A program made the position numbers and the translations under genes. DNA of 64,000 nt, from NCBI RefSeq assembly GCF_900129585.1, contig NZ_FQWF01000001.1:431864-495863 (forward strand), read 5' to 3'. Within the stretch, counting starts at the first letter, position 1. Each line of letters begins with the position of its first letter. The DNA is from Flavobacterium micromati (GTDB taxonomy: Bacteria; Bacteroidota; Bacteroidia; Flavobacteriales; Flavobacteriaceae). This document shows positions 25,408 through 33,702 of the stretch, piece after piece. The notes under the pieces were generated by a model. That model was given only the letters and a program-made list of their open reading frames with translations, did no database searches and was not told the origin of the DNA.

Positions 25408-25601
25408 CCTACAAGGTTTTAGAAACCTTACAATAATTAAAATACAAACCTACAAGGTTTTGGAAACCTTGCAATATATAAAAATACAAACCTACAAGGT
25501 TTTGGAAACCTTGCAGGATATCAAAACACAAACCTACAAGGTTTTGAAAACCTTACAATATATAAAAATACAAACCTACAAGGTTTTGGAAACCTTGTAG
25601 G
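25408..25601. repeat. Tandem array of five 42-bp palindromic units
   Basis: The units start at 25408, 25449, 25491, 25533 and 25575 (period 41-42). Each has the hairpin CCTACAAGGTTTTGGAAACC followed by TTGTAGG or a variant, then a near-constant linker ATATAAAAATACAAA. The array fills the gap before gmk, so the gmk transcript leader would carry five stem-loops. Linkers are repeats rather than unique spacers, so this is not a CRISPR array. Confidence 0.9.
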
Positions 25602-25621
25602 ATATTATAAAAAATACACGA

Positions 25622-26200
25622 ATGAGCAAAGGAGGAAAATTAATCGTTTTTTCGGCACCATCAGGATCAGGGAAAACTACTATCGTTAAGCATTTATTAG
25701 GACAAGAGGATTTGAATCTTGAATTCTCAATTTCGGCGGCGTCACGGGAATCCAGAGGCGAAGAAATAGACGGAAAAGATTATTATTTCATTTCTACAGA
25801 AGAATTTAAAAAGCACATTAAAAATGAAGACTTTCTGGAATGGGAAGAAGTATACCGCGATAATTTTTATGGCACACTGAAGAGCGAGGTAGAACGCATT
25901 TGGGCTCTGGGTAAAAACGTAATTTTTGATATTGATGTAGCAGGTGGATTGCGTATTAAACACAAATTCCCTAATGAAACGTTAGCTGTTTTTGTAAAAC
26001 CGCCGAGTATAGACGAACTAAAAATTCGTTTAAAAAAACGCTCTACTGAAAGTGACGACAAAATCAACATGCGTATTGCAAAAGCATCTGTTGAGTTAGC
26101 AACTGCACCACAATTTGACGTTGTTATTAAAAATTATGATTTAGAAGTTGCTTTGGAAGAAGCACATCGATTGGTGAAGGATTTTGTAAGTGAAAAATAG
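25622..26200 (+). CDS. gmk: Guanylate kinase
   Basis: It phosphorylates GMP to GDP with ATP in purine nucleotide synthesis. The 192-aa protein has the P-loop APSGSGKT (12-19), the GMP-binding SRESRGEEIDGKDYYFIS region (about 42-60), the EWEEVYRDNFYGTLK motif and the lid KKRSTESDDKINMR. Length is normal. The ATG lies 20 bp after the last palindrome of the array. Confidence 0.97.
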   Translation: MSKGGKLIVFSAPSGSGKTTIVKHLLGQEDLNLEFSISAASRESRGEEIDGKDYYFISTEEFKKHIKNEDFLEWEEVYRDNFYGTLKSEVERIWALGKNVIFDIDVAGGLRIKHKFPNETLAVFVKPPSIDELKIRLKKRSTESDDKINMRIAKASVELATAPQFDVVIKNYDLEVALEEAHRLVKDFVSEK

Positions 26201-26202
26201 TG

Positions 26203-26281
26203 ATTTAGTCCTTAGTCTTTAGTCCTCAGTCCTTAGATTTGATTTCTAAATGTTTAGTCCTTAAATTTTAGCTTTTTAATG
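26203..26281 (+). repeat. Heptamer array (TTAGTCC type), left of a four-helix-bundle relic
   Basis: Successive units TTAGTCC, TTAGTCT, TTAGTCC, TCAGTCC, TTAGATT follow the gmk stop, with TTTAGTCC and TTAAATT further on. The reverse-complement type lies at 26764-26816. Confidence 0.75.
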
Positions 26282-26356
26282 ATATGTTTCTAGGATCAGT
26301 TTTATAAAAAGTACTACTTTTAAGTACTATTAAATTAACCTAAAAACAAACTTATT

Positions 26357-26714
26357 ATGAGCGGAGTTAAATCGTATATTACTAATTTGGCAAAAAGGAA
26401 TAAAAATTGTCATTTTAGTTTATAAATTGACAAGAGGTTTTCCAAAAGAAGAAATATATGCTCTAACTAATCAAGTAAAAAGAGCTAGCTTAAGTATTCC
26501 TTCAAACATAGCAGAAGGATTTAGACGACAAACTGACAAATCGTTTAATCATTTTCTAAATATTCCGAGGGGATCACTAAATGAAATTGAAACTCAATTA
26601 ATTATTGCCAAAGAATTGGAATTTCTATCTGCTGAAAATCTCTTAAATGAGATTTTTTATTTAATTGAGGAAGAGGGAAAAATGATAAACGCTTTTTCAA
26701 AAAATTTAAAGTAG
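26357..26714 (+). pseudogene. Four-helix-bundle (S23/Avd-like) gene, frameshifted near the start
   Basis: From ATG 26357 frame 1 reads MSGVKSY, then a different frame gives LLIWQKGIKIVILVYKLTRG and continues unbroken to 26714 (SIPSNIAEGFRRQ, RGSLNEIETQL). The join at 26377-26379 fits a net 5-nt loss from an ancestral MSGVKSYKDLLIWQKG. Apart from that it is a complete member of the 23S-rRNA-intervening-sequence / Avd-like family, about 120 aa. A TTG at 26427 could start a shortened product. Heptamer arrays flank it on both sides. Confidence 0.8.
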
Positions 26715-26817
26715 TCCTTAGTTTGGTAGTCCTTAATGCTTATTCAATAAGTTGAGGCTTCTTTACTAAGGACTAAGTGCTAAGAACTCTCGACTAGGGA
26801 CTAAGAACTAAAAATTA
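26713..26817. repeat. Heptamer arrays right of the four-helix-bundle relic
   Basis: First two forward units (TAGTCCTTAG, TAGTCCTTAA; 26713-26738), then reverse-complement units (ACTAAGGACTAAGTGCTAAG ... ACTAGGGACTAAGAACTAA) from 26764 to 26816, directly before the nadD ATG. With 26203-26281 they form an inverted pair around the gene. Confidence 0.75.
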
Positions 26818-27398
26818 TGAAAATAGGTCTGTATTTCGGCACATTTAACCCCATTCACATTGGGCATCTCATTATTGCCAACCATATGGCTGAATATTCT
26901 GATTTAGACCAGATTTGGATGGTTGTTACACCGCACAATCCGCTTAAAAAGAAAAGTACTTTGCTCAATGATTACCATCGTTTACAAATGGTACATCTTG
27001 CAACCGAGGATTTTCCTGATATAAAACCTTCGGATATTGAATTCAAATTATTGCAGCCCAATTATACTGTAAATACATTAGCTCATTTACAAGAAAAACA
27101 TCCTAATTACGGGTTCTCTTTAATAATGGGTGAGGACAATTTAAAATCATTTCATAAATGGAAAAATTATGAAGTTATTTTGGCTCATCACGAAATTTAT
27201 GTTTATCCAAGATTATCTTCCGAAGAAGATCTTTTAAAATTAAAAAATCATCCAAAAATTCATTTTGTTGATGCACCAATTGTAGAAATATCATCAACTT
27301 TTATTAGAGATAATATTAAAAACGGCAAAAATGTCAAGCCGCTATTGCCTAATAAAGTTTGGGAATATATAGATCATAATAATTTTTACAAGAAATAA
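26817..27398 (+). CDS. nadD: Nicotinate-nucleotide adenylyltransferase
   Basis: It adenylates nicotinate mononucleotide in NAD synthesis. The 193-aa protein has the nucleotidyltransferase motif GTFNPIHIGHL (8-18) and the C-terminal ISSTFIRDNI (ISSTxIR) motif; ADP-binding GEDNLKSFHKW is typical of NadD. The heptamer array ends at its start codon, so its ribosome-binding context is formed by repeat DNA (AACTAAAAATT). Its stop abuts the convergent LysR gene. Confidence 0.96.
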   Translation: MKIGLYFGTFNPIHIGHLIIANHMAEYSDLDQIWMVVTPHNPLKKKSTLLNDYHRLQMVHLATEDFPDIKPSDIEFKLLQPNYTVNTLAHLQEKHPNYGFSLIMGEDNLKSFHKWKNYEVILAHHEIYVYPRLSSEEDLLKLKNHPKIHFVDAPIVEISSTFIRDNIKNGKNVKPLLPNKVWEYIDHNNFYKK

Positions 27399-28295
27399 TC
27401 AATTCAAAATATCTTTCAATTTAAGTTCTATTTTTTCAAAAATAGCTGTTAGATTTTCCTTTTTATTGGCTAATAAAAAAACTTCAGTACTTGGCATTAA
27501 TTTACTGTTCCATAGTAATTTAATTTTATTTTCTACTATGAGATTCTTAGCATTTAGATCCCAAACCACTGCAACACCGGTGTTTTTGGAGATAATTTCT
27601 AACATTTCATACTCTGATGGGATGATATAATTGGGAATCATTGAAGGTCTTTTTTTATTAAAAACATGCAACCAAAATAACTTTATATGCGGAATTTGCG
27701 CATTATGACTGAACCATTTTTGGTCGTTTAACCAATTTTCAGCTGCCACAAAATTTTTGTTTTTAATACTATCCTTTAATAAAGTTGCATCAATAGTATT
27801 AGAACCAACGATTATTTGCTTTATTTCTCCGAGCTTTTTCTGAATGGTATCAAACGTATCATACCTTTTAGTTAAAACTGCAAAATCAAGCTTTTTAGCA
27901 TCGACTAATTCAAAAAGTACATCATTTTCATGAAAACTAAAATCAATAAAATCAAACTCTGTTACTAATGCACTTGCTAAACTACTCATCAAATGTTTTG
28001 AAATACCCACAGATATCAATCGATTAGCATCAAATGCTTTAGCCCTAAAACCATTCTCTACATTTTCTAATCGTTCAAGAGCCTCGATAATTAAATTATT
28101 AAGTAACTTAGCATAATCTGTTGGCTCGACACCTTTAGACTTTCTATTGAAAAGTTTATAACCTACATGTGCTTCCAACATTGATATTTGCTGACTAACA
28201 GCGGGTTGACTAATAAACAATTCTTTTGCTGCCAATGAAAAATTTCCGTTTTTGTAAACTGATTTAAAAGTGCGGTACCATTCTAAATTGGTCAT
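27399..28295 (-). CDS. LysR-family transcriptional regulator
   Basis: This 298-aa regulator has an N-terminal winged helix-turn-helix (NGNFSLAAKELFISQPAVSQ, residues 17-36) and a C-terminal periplasmic-binding-like effector domain (from about 90). It is divergent from the DJ-1-like gene 86 bp away, the classic layout for a LysR protein controlling its neighbour. The effector is unknown; an aldehyde or redox cue would suit the target genes. Confidence 0.9.
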   Translation of the reverse strand: MTNLEWYRTFKSVYKNGNFSLAAKELFISQPAVSQQISMLEAHVGYKLFNRKSKGVEPTDYAKLLNNLIIEALERLENVENGFRAKAFDANRLISVGISKHLMSSLASALVTEFDFIDFSFHENDVLFELVDAKKLDFAVLTKRYDTFDTIQKKLGEIKQIIVGSNTIDATLLKDSIKNKNFVAAENWLNDQKWFSHNAQIPHIKLFWLHVFNKKRPSMIPNYIIPSEYEMLEIISKNTGVAVVWDLNAKNLIVENKIKLLWNSKLMPSTEVFLLANKKENLTAIFEKIELKLKDILN

Positions 28296-28298
28296 GAT

Positions 28299-28312
28299 AT
28301 AAATTTATTTAT
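28299..28312. promoter_or_regulatory. Candidate LysR operator
   Basis: The perfect palindrome ATAAATTTATTTAT lies 4 bp upstream of the LysR start in the divergent intergenic region. Such AT palindromes are expected by chance in this genome, so the call is weak. Confidence 0.25.
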
Positions 28313-28381
28313 AACAAACATAACTTAAATTATTTTTACTAATAGCACATAAGCTTTAAATTTGCATCTAACAAAAAAGTT

Positions 28382-29152
28382 ATGAGGAAAATTGCCATAT
28401 TGACAATCATAGTATTAACACTAAGTTGCATTCCAGCAACTGCACAGAAACAAAATAAAAAAATTATGAAAAAAGTATTATTTGTTCTAACTAGTCACGA
28501 TAAACTTGGGGACACTGGAGAAAAAACAGGATTTTGGGTGGAAGAATTTGCAGCACCTTATTATGAATTAGCTGATAAAGGAGTCCAAATCGATATTGCT
28601 ACACCACTAGGAGGTCAGCCACCAATCGATCCAAAAAGTGATGATCCATCTGCAGCAACCGAAGACACTAAGAGATTAGATAATGACACAGCTGTTCTAG
28701 ACAAATTAAAACACACCCATAAATTAGCTGACGTCAAGCAAGCCGATTACGATGCTGTATTTTATCCTGGAGGTCACGGACCGCTTTGGGACTTAGCCGA
28801 GGATAAAAACTCAATTGCATTGATTGAAGCTTTTTATAGCAATGACAAACCAGTAGCATTTGTATGTCACTCTCCAGCAGCACTAAAAAATGTTAAAGTA
28901 AACGGAGAATTTTTGGTTAAAGGCAAAAAACTAACTGGTTTTTCTAACACTGAAGAAGAAGCTGTCGGATTAACTAAAGTTGTTCCTTTTTTATTAGAAG
29001 ATGCTTTGCAGGCAAACGGCGCTATTTATTCAAAAATTAGTGATTGGCAACCGTACGCAATTGAAGACGGATTACTAATTACAGGCCAGAATCCAGCTTC
29101 GTCTAAACTAGTCGCTAAAAAATTACTAAATCAATTAAATCTAAATAAATAA
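28382..29152 (+). CDS. DJ-1/PfpI family protein with export signal
   Basis: The 256-aa protein belongs to the type 1 glutamine amidotransferase-like (Hsp31/DJ-1) fold. The nucleophile Cys162 is in AFVCHSPAAL, with Glu54/55 in WVEEFAAPY and GGHGPLWDL at 130-138. Residues 1-28 form a signal peptide (or lipobox, TLSC) in front of a second Met (29) where cytosolic homologues start. Relatives act as glyoxalase III or protein chaperones. A TAAATTTG -7-like element is at 28357-28364. The alcohol dehydrogenase follows by 4 bp. Confidence 0.88.
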   Translation: MRKIAILTIIVLTLSCIPATAQKQNKKIMKKVLFVLTSHDKLGDTGEKTGFWVEEFAAPYYELADKGVQIDIATPLGGQPPIDPKSDDPSAATEDTKRLDNDTAVLDKLKHTHKLADVKQADYDAVFYPGGHGPLWDLAEDKNSIALIEAFYSNDKPVAFVCHSPAALKNVKVNGEFLVKGKKLTGFSNTEEEAVGLTKVVPFLLEDALQANGAIYSKISDWQPYAIEDGLLITGQNPASSKLVAKKLLNQLNLNK

Positions 29153-29156
29153 GATT

Positions 29157-30320
29157 ATGTTAAATTTCGAATTATATAACCCTACCAATTTAATTTTTGG
29201 GAAGGGACAAATGGAAAAACTAGCGTCATTGGTACCAAAAGGAGCAAAAATCCTTTTGGCTTATGGTGGTGGAAGTATTTTTAAAAATGGTATTCACGAA
29301 CAAGTAATCAAAAATTTAAAGGACTTTGAAATTATCGAATTTGGTGGAATTGAGCCTAACCCACATTTCGAAACTTTGATGAAAGCAGTTGACGTAATTA
29401 AAGAGCAAAAAATCGATTTTATACTTGCTGTTGGTGGCGGATCAGTAATTGACGGAGTAAAATTCATGTCGGCTGCCGCACATTTTGATGGAAATCCAAT
29501 GGACATTCTGCAAAAAAAGCTTTTGATTAAAGATTTATCTAAAGTAGTACCTTTTGGAACTATACTAACATTGCCAGCAACAGGAAGTGAGATGAATTCG
29601 GGCGCCGTTGTCACTATTCAGTCTACTCAGGAGAAATTAGCTTTTGGTGGTTCAGCATTGTTTCCAAAATTTTCTATTTGTGATCCAACAGTGATTGAAT
29701 CATTACCTAAAAGACAATTGCAAAACGGAGTTATTGATGCTTACACCCACGTTTTAGAACAATATTTAACGTATCCACATGATGGATTTCTACAAGACAG
29801 AATTGCTGAAAGTATTTTACAAACTTTAATTCAAATTGGTCCTGACGTAGTTGAAAACCCAAAAGATTATGCGCTAGCGTCTAATTTTATGTGGAGCTGT
29901 ACGATGGCTTTAAATGGTTTAATCCAAAAAGGAGTACCATCAGATTGGGCTACTCACATGATAGGTCATGAATTAACAGCTTTATATGGTATTGACCATG
30001 CAAGAACTTTAGCAGTTGTAGGACCAAATCTATACCGCGTGATGTTTGAAACTAAAAAAGGAAAATTAGCGCAATACGGAAAACGTATTTTTAATTTGGA
30101 AGGAACAGAAGAAGAAATTGCAAACGAAGCGATAAAAAAAACCGTAGAATTTTTCCACACGATGGGAATGGATACTAAATTATCTGATTATACTAAGAAT
30201 TATGACAATACAGCTTCTTTTATAGTTGATCGTTTTAAAGAAAGAGGATGGTTAGGATTAGGTGAAAAACAAAATATCACTTTAGAAAAAGTTAAAGAAA
30301 TAGTTGAAATGAGCTATTAG
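29157..30320 (+). CDS. Iron-containing alcohol dehydrogenase (YqhD/BdhA type)
   Basis: This 387-aa NAD(P)H-dependent group III alcohol dehydrogenase probably reduces aldehydes. It has the nucleotide motif GGGSVID, TLPATGSEMNSGAVV near residue 140 and the metal-binding GHELTALYGIDHARTLA (about 267-283). It is in an operon with the DJ-1-like gene under a divergent LysR regulator, an arrangement that suggests detoxification of reactive aldehydes such as methylglyoxal. That role is inferred. Confidence 0.92.
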   Translation: MLNFELYNPTNLIFGKGQMEKLASLVPKGAKILLAYGGGSIFKNGIHEQVIKNLKDFEIIEFGGIEPNPHFETLMKAVDVIKEQKIDFILAVGGGSVIDGVKFMSAAAHFDGNPMDILQKKLLIKDLSKVVPFGTILTLPATGSEMNSGAVVTIQSTQEKLAFGGSALFPKFSICDPTVIESLPKRQLQNGVIDAYTHVLEQYLTYPHDGFLQDRIAESILQTLIQIGPDVVENPKDYALASNFMWSCTMALNGLIQKGVPSDWATHMIGHELTALYGIDHARTLAVVGPNLYRVMFETKKGKLAQYGKRIFNLEGTEEEIANEAIKKTVEFFHTMGMDTKLSDYTKNYDNTASFIVDRFKERGWLGLGEKQNITLEKVKEIVEMSY

Positions 30321-30353
30321 TTTTAATAATAATTAGTGACTTAATAATTAATA

Positions 30354-30388
30354 AAAAGGCGTCTTTCAATAAATGGAAGACGCCTTTT
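30354..30388 (+). terminator. Intrinsic terminator after the alcohol dehydrogenase
   Basis: Arms AAAAGGCGTCTTTC and GGAAGACGCCTTTT with a 7-nt loop lie 33 bp past the stop. The rest of the gap (30389-30628) is AT-rich; a TACTTTTG element at 30603-30610 could be the gpsA -7 box, without a well-spaced TTG. Confidence 0.9.
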
Positions 30389-30628
30389 ACATTTCAAAAA
30401 ATATACTAACTAACTAATTCAATTCTTTACGGTGTTAAAATAAAAAATAATATATAATGAAAACTCAAAAGCTTTACTAATATTGTTGCTAAAATTAAAT
30501 TTTGATATTAATTTATCATATTATTAATAAAAAAATCCTCGCTGCTTATAAACACTAACCTGAAGGTTTTGATTAATTTTTTTTAGTTGCTAGTTTTTTA
30601 AGTACTTTTGAATAAATCGAATTAAAAA

Positions 30629-31624
30629 ATGGCTGATAAAATTAAATTTGCAGTAATAGGTGGTGGAAGTTGGGCAACTGCAATCGCTAAAATGCTATGT
30701 GTAAACCTTTCTGAAATTTCATGGTACATGCGCAATGAAGCTGCAATTGAGCACCTTGAAACTTATAAGCACAATCCAAATTATCTGAGTTCAGTTGAAT
30801 TTGATACATCAAAATTGAAACTAACTGATGATATTAATGAAGCTGTAGCCTATGCTGATTACGTTATATTTGCCATTCCATCCGCTTTTTTGGATGCTGA
30901 ATTAGAGAAACTAACGGTTTCACTTGAAAACAAAATCATTTTTTCAGCAATAAAAGGAATTGTTCCTGAAACAAGTTTGATTGTAGGCGAACATTTCCAT
31001 GTGAAATATGATATTCCATACTATAACATCGGAGTAATAACTGGCCCTTGTCATGCTGAGGAAGTGGCTTTAGAACGCTTATCCTATCTAACAATTGCTT
31101 GTGGCGATCCTGATAAAGCACAAGTAGTAGCTGATAATTTATCTGGAAATTATATCAAAACTAAAATTACTGATGATATTATAGGAACAGAATATGCTGC
31201 AATGCTTAAAAACATATATGCTATTGCTGCAGGAATTGCCCATGGTTTAGGTTATGGCGATAATTTCCAATCGGTGTTGATGAGTAATGGAATTCGAGAG
31301 ATGAAAAAATTCATCAAAAAGGTCCACAAAATGAAACGAAATATTAATGATTCGGCTTACTTAGGCGATTTATTGGTTACGGGATATTCTGTTTTTTCGA
31401 GAAATAGAATGTTTGGAAACATGATTGGTAAAGGATATACTGTGAAATCAGCAATGATGGAAATGAGTATGGTTGCCGAAGGCTACTATGCTGTAAAAAG
31501 TGCCTATAAACTTAACCAAGCCTATGGTGCTAAAACTCCAATCATTGATGCCGTTTATAGCATTTTATACGAAGGAAAAGATGCAAAAAGTGTGTTTAAG
31601 AAATTAACGGAAGAATTAGATTAA
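30629..31624 (+). CDS. gpsA: NAD(P)H-dependent glycerol-3-phosphate dehydrogenase
   Basis: It reduces dihydroxyacetone phosphate to sn-glycerol 3-phosphate for phospholipids. The 331-aa protein has the dinucleotide motif VIGGGSWATAIAK (9-21), FAIPSAFLDAEL and the catalytic Lys region YAAMLKNIYAIAAG, then GYGDNFQSVLMSNG. It is monocistronic with its own terminator. Confidence 0.96.
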   Translation: MADKIKFAVIGGGSWATAIAKMLCVNLSEISWYMRNEAAIEHLETYKHNPNYLSSVEFDTSKLKLTDDINEAVAYADYVIFAIPSAFLDAELEKLTVSLENKIIFSAIKGIVPETSLIVGEHFHVKYDIPYYNIGVITGPCHAEEVALERLSYLTIACGDPDKAQVVADNLSGNYIKTKITDDIIGTEYAAMLKNIYAIAAGIAHGLGYGDNFQSVLMSNGIREMKKFIKKVHKMKRNINDSAYLGDLLVTGYSVFSRNRMFGNMIGKGYTVKSAMMEMSMVAEGYYAVKSAYKLNQAYGAKTPIIDAVYSILYEGKDAKSVFKKLTEELD

Positions 31625-31650
31625 GAAGTTTCATTTCAACAAGCAATAAA

Positions 31651-31699
31651 AAACCGCAGATTCGCAGATTTAAAAATAAAATCTGCGAATCTGCGGTTT
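31651..31699. terminator. Bidirectional terminator with long perfect stem
   Basis: AAACCGCAGATTCGCAGATT is followed 10 nt later by its inverse, ending in GCGGTTT. The stem of about 19 bp is rich in A and T at the base and sits between convergent genes. Similar GATTCGCA words are in the hairpin at 46893. Confidence 0.85.
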
Positions 31700-31720
31700 A
31701 TATTTTTTGCAGAAAATAGC

Positions 31721-32128
31721 TTACCTCACAATAACTCCATCAACAAATAAAATAGGAACTTCCTCAACATTCTTTTCGTTAATAGAATTGGCTTTGAAAA
31801 CAAACTTTTTATCGTAGAGTTTATTATCCATGAAAAAGGTCAACATAAATTCATTGTTAAGTGTCAAAACACTTTTCTCTAACATTTCTATTTTTACCAC
31901 AGAGACTGCGGGAACGGCAACAAAAGCGTGACGCAGCAATGATGTTTTTTTCAATTCGCCTTCTATTGTCCCAAAAGCTTTTGAAACTACCATGACACTT
32001 TCAATTAGAAAATCACTGTCATTTACTAAGTACGCGTACCAGACTTTCTCCATGAAATCATCGCTCCATTCTTGAACGACGGCTAGGAAAACATTTTCTA
32101 CTTTGGGAATTATGATGTCTTTTTTCAT
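31721..32128 (-). CDS. Conserved flavobacterial hypothetical protein
   Basis: The ATG at 32128 gives 135 aa (MKKDIIIPKVENVFLAVVQE); the upstream TTG is unlikely. It has no signal peptide and no catalytic motif I can name; the pattern suggests a compact alpha/beta domain (VWYAYLVNDSDFLIESVMVV, LTLNNEFMLTFFMDNKLY). I recall homologues wrongly labelled as phenylalanyl-tRNA synthetase alpha, presumably because they neighbour pheS, as here. Function unknown. Confidence 0.75.
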   Translation of the reverse strand: MKKDIIIPKVENVFLAVVQEWSDDFMEKVWYAYLVNDSDFLIESVMVVSKAFGTIEGELKKTSLLRHAFVAVPAVSVVKIEMLEKSVLTLNNEFMLTFFMDNKLYDKKFVFKANSINEKNVEEVPILFVDGVIVR

Positions 32129-32218
32129 TGTAGGCAAAAGTATTATTAAAACAGTAGAATTATTTGATTCGTTGCGAGTAACAGTTATTTAAACATTAAC
32201 TTATCTCGGATCGAAATG

Positions 32219-32302
32219 CCCTAGCCCAGATAGAAATGAAAATCCTTTTATGAGGTTTTTTCCCGAATAAAAGATTGTAATGAATAGCTGGAAATAGCTC
32301 CT
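32219..32302 (+). ncRNA. Flavo-1-like structured element, copy 2
   Basis: CCCTAGCCC, GATAGAAATGAAAATCCT, an inner hairpin (32250-32270), AGATTGTAATGAATAGCTGG and GCTCCTAAA repeat the word order seen at 22451-22597, with a shorter variable hairpin. It lies between two minus-strand genes. The Flavo-1 name is from memory. Confidence 0.45.
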
Positions 32303-32363
32303 AAAAAATCTACAATTATTGAATCAAAAATGTATTGTGAACTTGCTTCGCTGTTCGCATTGA

Positions 32364-33389
32364 CTAGATACTAGATCTAAACTGCTCTAAAAATCGAACG
32401 TCGTTTTCGTAGAACATGCGGATATCGCCAATTTGGTAGAGCAACATTGCAATTCTTTCGATTCCCATTCCAAAAGCAAAACCGTTGTATTCATCAGGAT
32501 TGATACCGCAATTTTTTAGAACATTAGGATCTACCATTCCGCAACCCATGATTTCTAACCAACCTGTTCCTTTGGTGATTCTGTAATCAGTTTCCGTTTT
32601 TAGACCCCAATAAATATCAACTTCGGCGCTAGGTTCTGTAAAAGGAAAATAAGACGGACGGAGACGAATTTTTGATTTTCCAAACATTTCCTTTGTGAAA
32701 TATAAAAGTGTTTGCTTTAAATCAGCAAAAGAAACGTCTTTGTCGATATACAATCCTTCGACTTGGTGAAAAATACAATGAGAGCGAGACGAAACGGCTT
32801 CATTACGGAAAACTCTTCCTGGTGAAATGGTACGAATAGGCGGTTTGTTATTTTCCATATAGCGCACTTGTACAGATGAAGTGTGCGTACGCAATAAAAT
32901 ATCTGGATTGGTTTGGATAAAAAAAGTATCTTGCATATCACGAGCCGGATGGTATTCTGGCAAGTTTAATGCGGTGAAATTGTGCCAATCATCCTCAATT
33001 TCTGGACCTTCGGAAACATTAAAACCAATGTTTGAAAAGATATCGACGATTTGGTTTTTCACCAATGAAATAGGGTGACGAGAACCAATAATTGTAGGTT
33101 CAGCCGAGCGCGTTAAATCACCATAAAACCCTTTACTTTCTTCTTTACTTTCTAAAGATTCTTGTATAGATTTTACTTTTTCTTCAGCAGAGGTTTTAAG
33201 CAAATTTATCACCTGTCCAAATTCCTTTTTCTGGTCGTTAGGAACATTTTTAAATTCGGCAAAAAGATCCTTTAAAAGCCCTTTGCTTCCAAGAAATTTA
33301 ATTCGGAAAGTTTCTAATTCTGCTGCATTTTGGGTTGAAAAAGCTTGTGCTTCGCCAATATATTCTTTTATCTTATCTATCATTTTCAT
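32364..33389 (-). CDS. pheS: Phenylalanine--tRNA ligase alpha subunit
   Basis: This is the catalytic class II subunit of the alpha2beta2 enzyme. The 341-aa protein has an N-terminal coiled coil (1-85) and class II motifs: motif 2 in GRVFRNEAVSSRSHCIFHQVEG and motif 3 in GFAFGMGIERIAMLLYQI. Either Met1 or Met3 could start it. A TAAATTTG element at 33406-33413 (minus strand) lies 17 bp upstream. pheT is not in the window, so the subunits are unlinked. Confidence 0.97.
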   Translation of the reverse strand: MKMIDKIKEYIGEAQAFSTQNAAELETFRIKFLGSKGLLKDLFAEFKNVPNDQKKEFGQVINLLKTSAEEKVKSIQESLESKEESKGFYGDLTRSAEPTIIGSRHPISLVKNQIVDIFSNIGFNVSEGPEIEDDWHNFTALNLPEYHPARDMQDTFFIQTNPDILLRTHTSSVQVRYMENNKPPIRTISPGRVFRNEAVSSRSHCIFHQVEGLYIDKDVSFADLKQTLLYFTKEMFGKSKIRLRPSYFPFTEPSAEVDIYWGLKTETDYRITKGTGWLEIMGCGMVDPNVLKNCGINPDEYNGFAFGMGIERIAMLLYQIGDIRMFYENDVRFLEQFRSSI

Positions 33390-33460
33390 TCTATATTTGA
33401 GAGTGCAAATTTAGTTTTTTTTTAGTGATTGGAGAAAAGTAATTGTTGATTTGTTTTTAT

Positions 33461-33702
33461 TAGTATCTAGCGCTTAGTGCTCAGTCCGTAGTCCTTAGCC
33501 CTAGATTTTTAACGAAAAGAGTAAATCATTTTAATAAGTACTTGAATTTACCACGAATTAAAATACTTTAAACTCTACTAAGTCGCAGTAATAATCACTA
33601 CGACTATGAATTATAGAACACAAACATAGGACTCTAGAGTAAAACTAAGGACTATGGACTTAGGACTATAAACTATAAAAGATGGACTATCAACTAAACC
33701 CT
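33461..33702. repeat. Inverted pair of heptamer arrays with no gene between
   Basis: Forward units (TAGTATC, TAGCGCT, TAGTGCT, CAGTCCG, TAGTCCT) fill 33461-33504, and reverse units (ATAGGACTC, ACTAAGGACTATGGACTTAG, ATGGACTATC) fill 33626-33702, overlapping the end of the next gene. The 120 bp between are AT-rich without an ORF. It looks like an empty version of the element at 26203-26817. Confidence 0.7.

Noticed and set aside
25408..25601. CRISPR-like regular repeat array
   Set aside because: The period is regular, but the linkers between palindromes are almost identical and only about 16 bp, and no cas genes are present.
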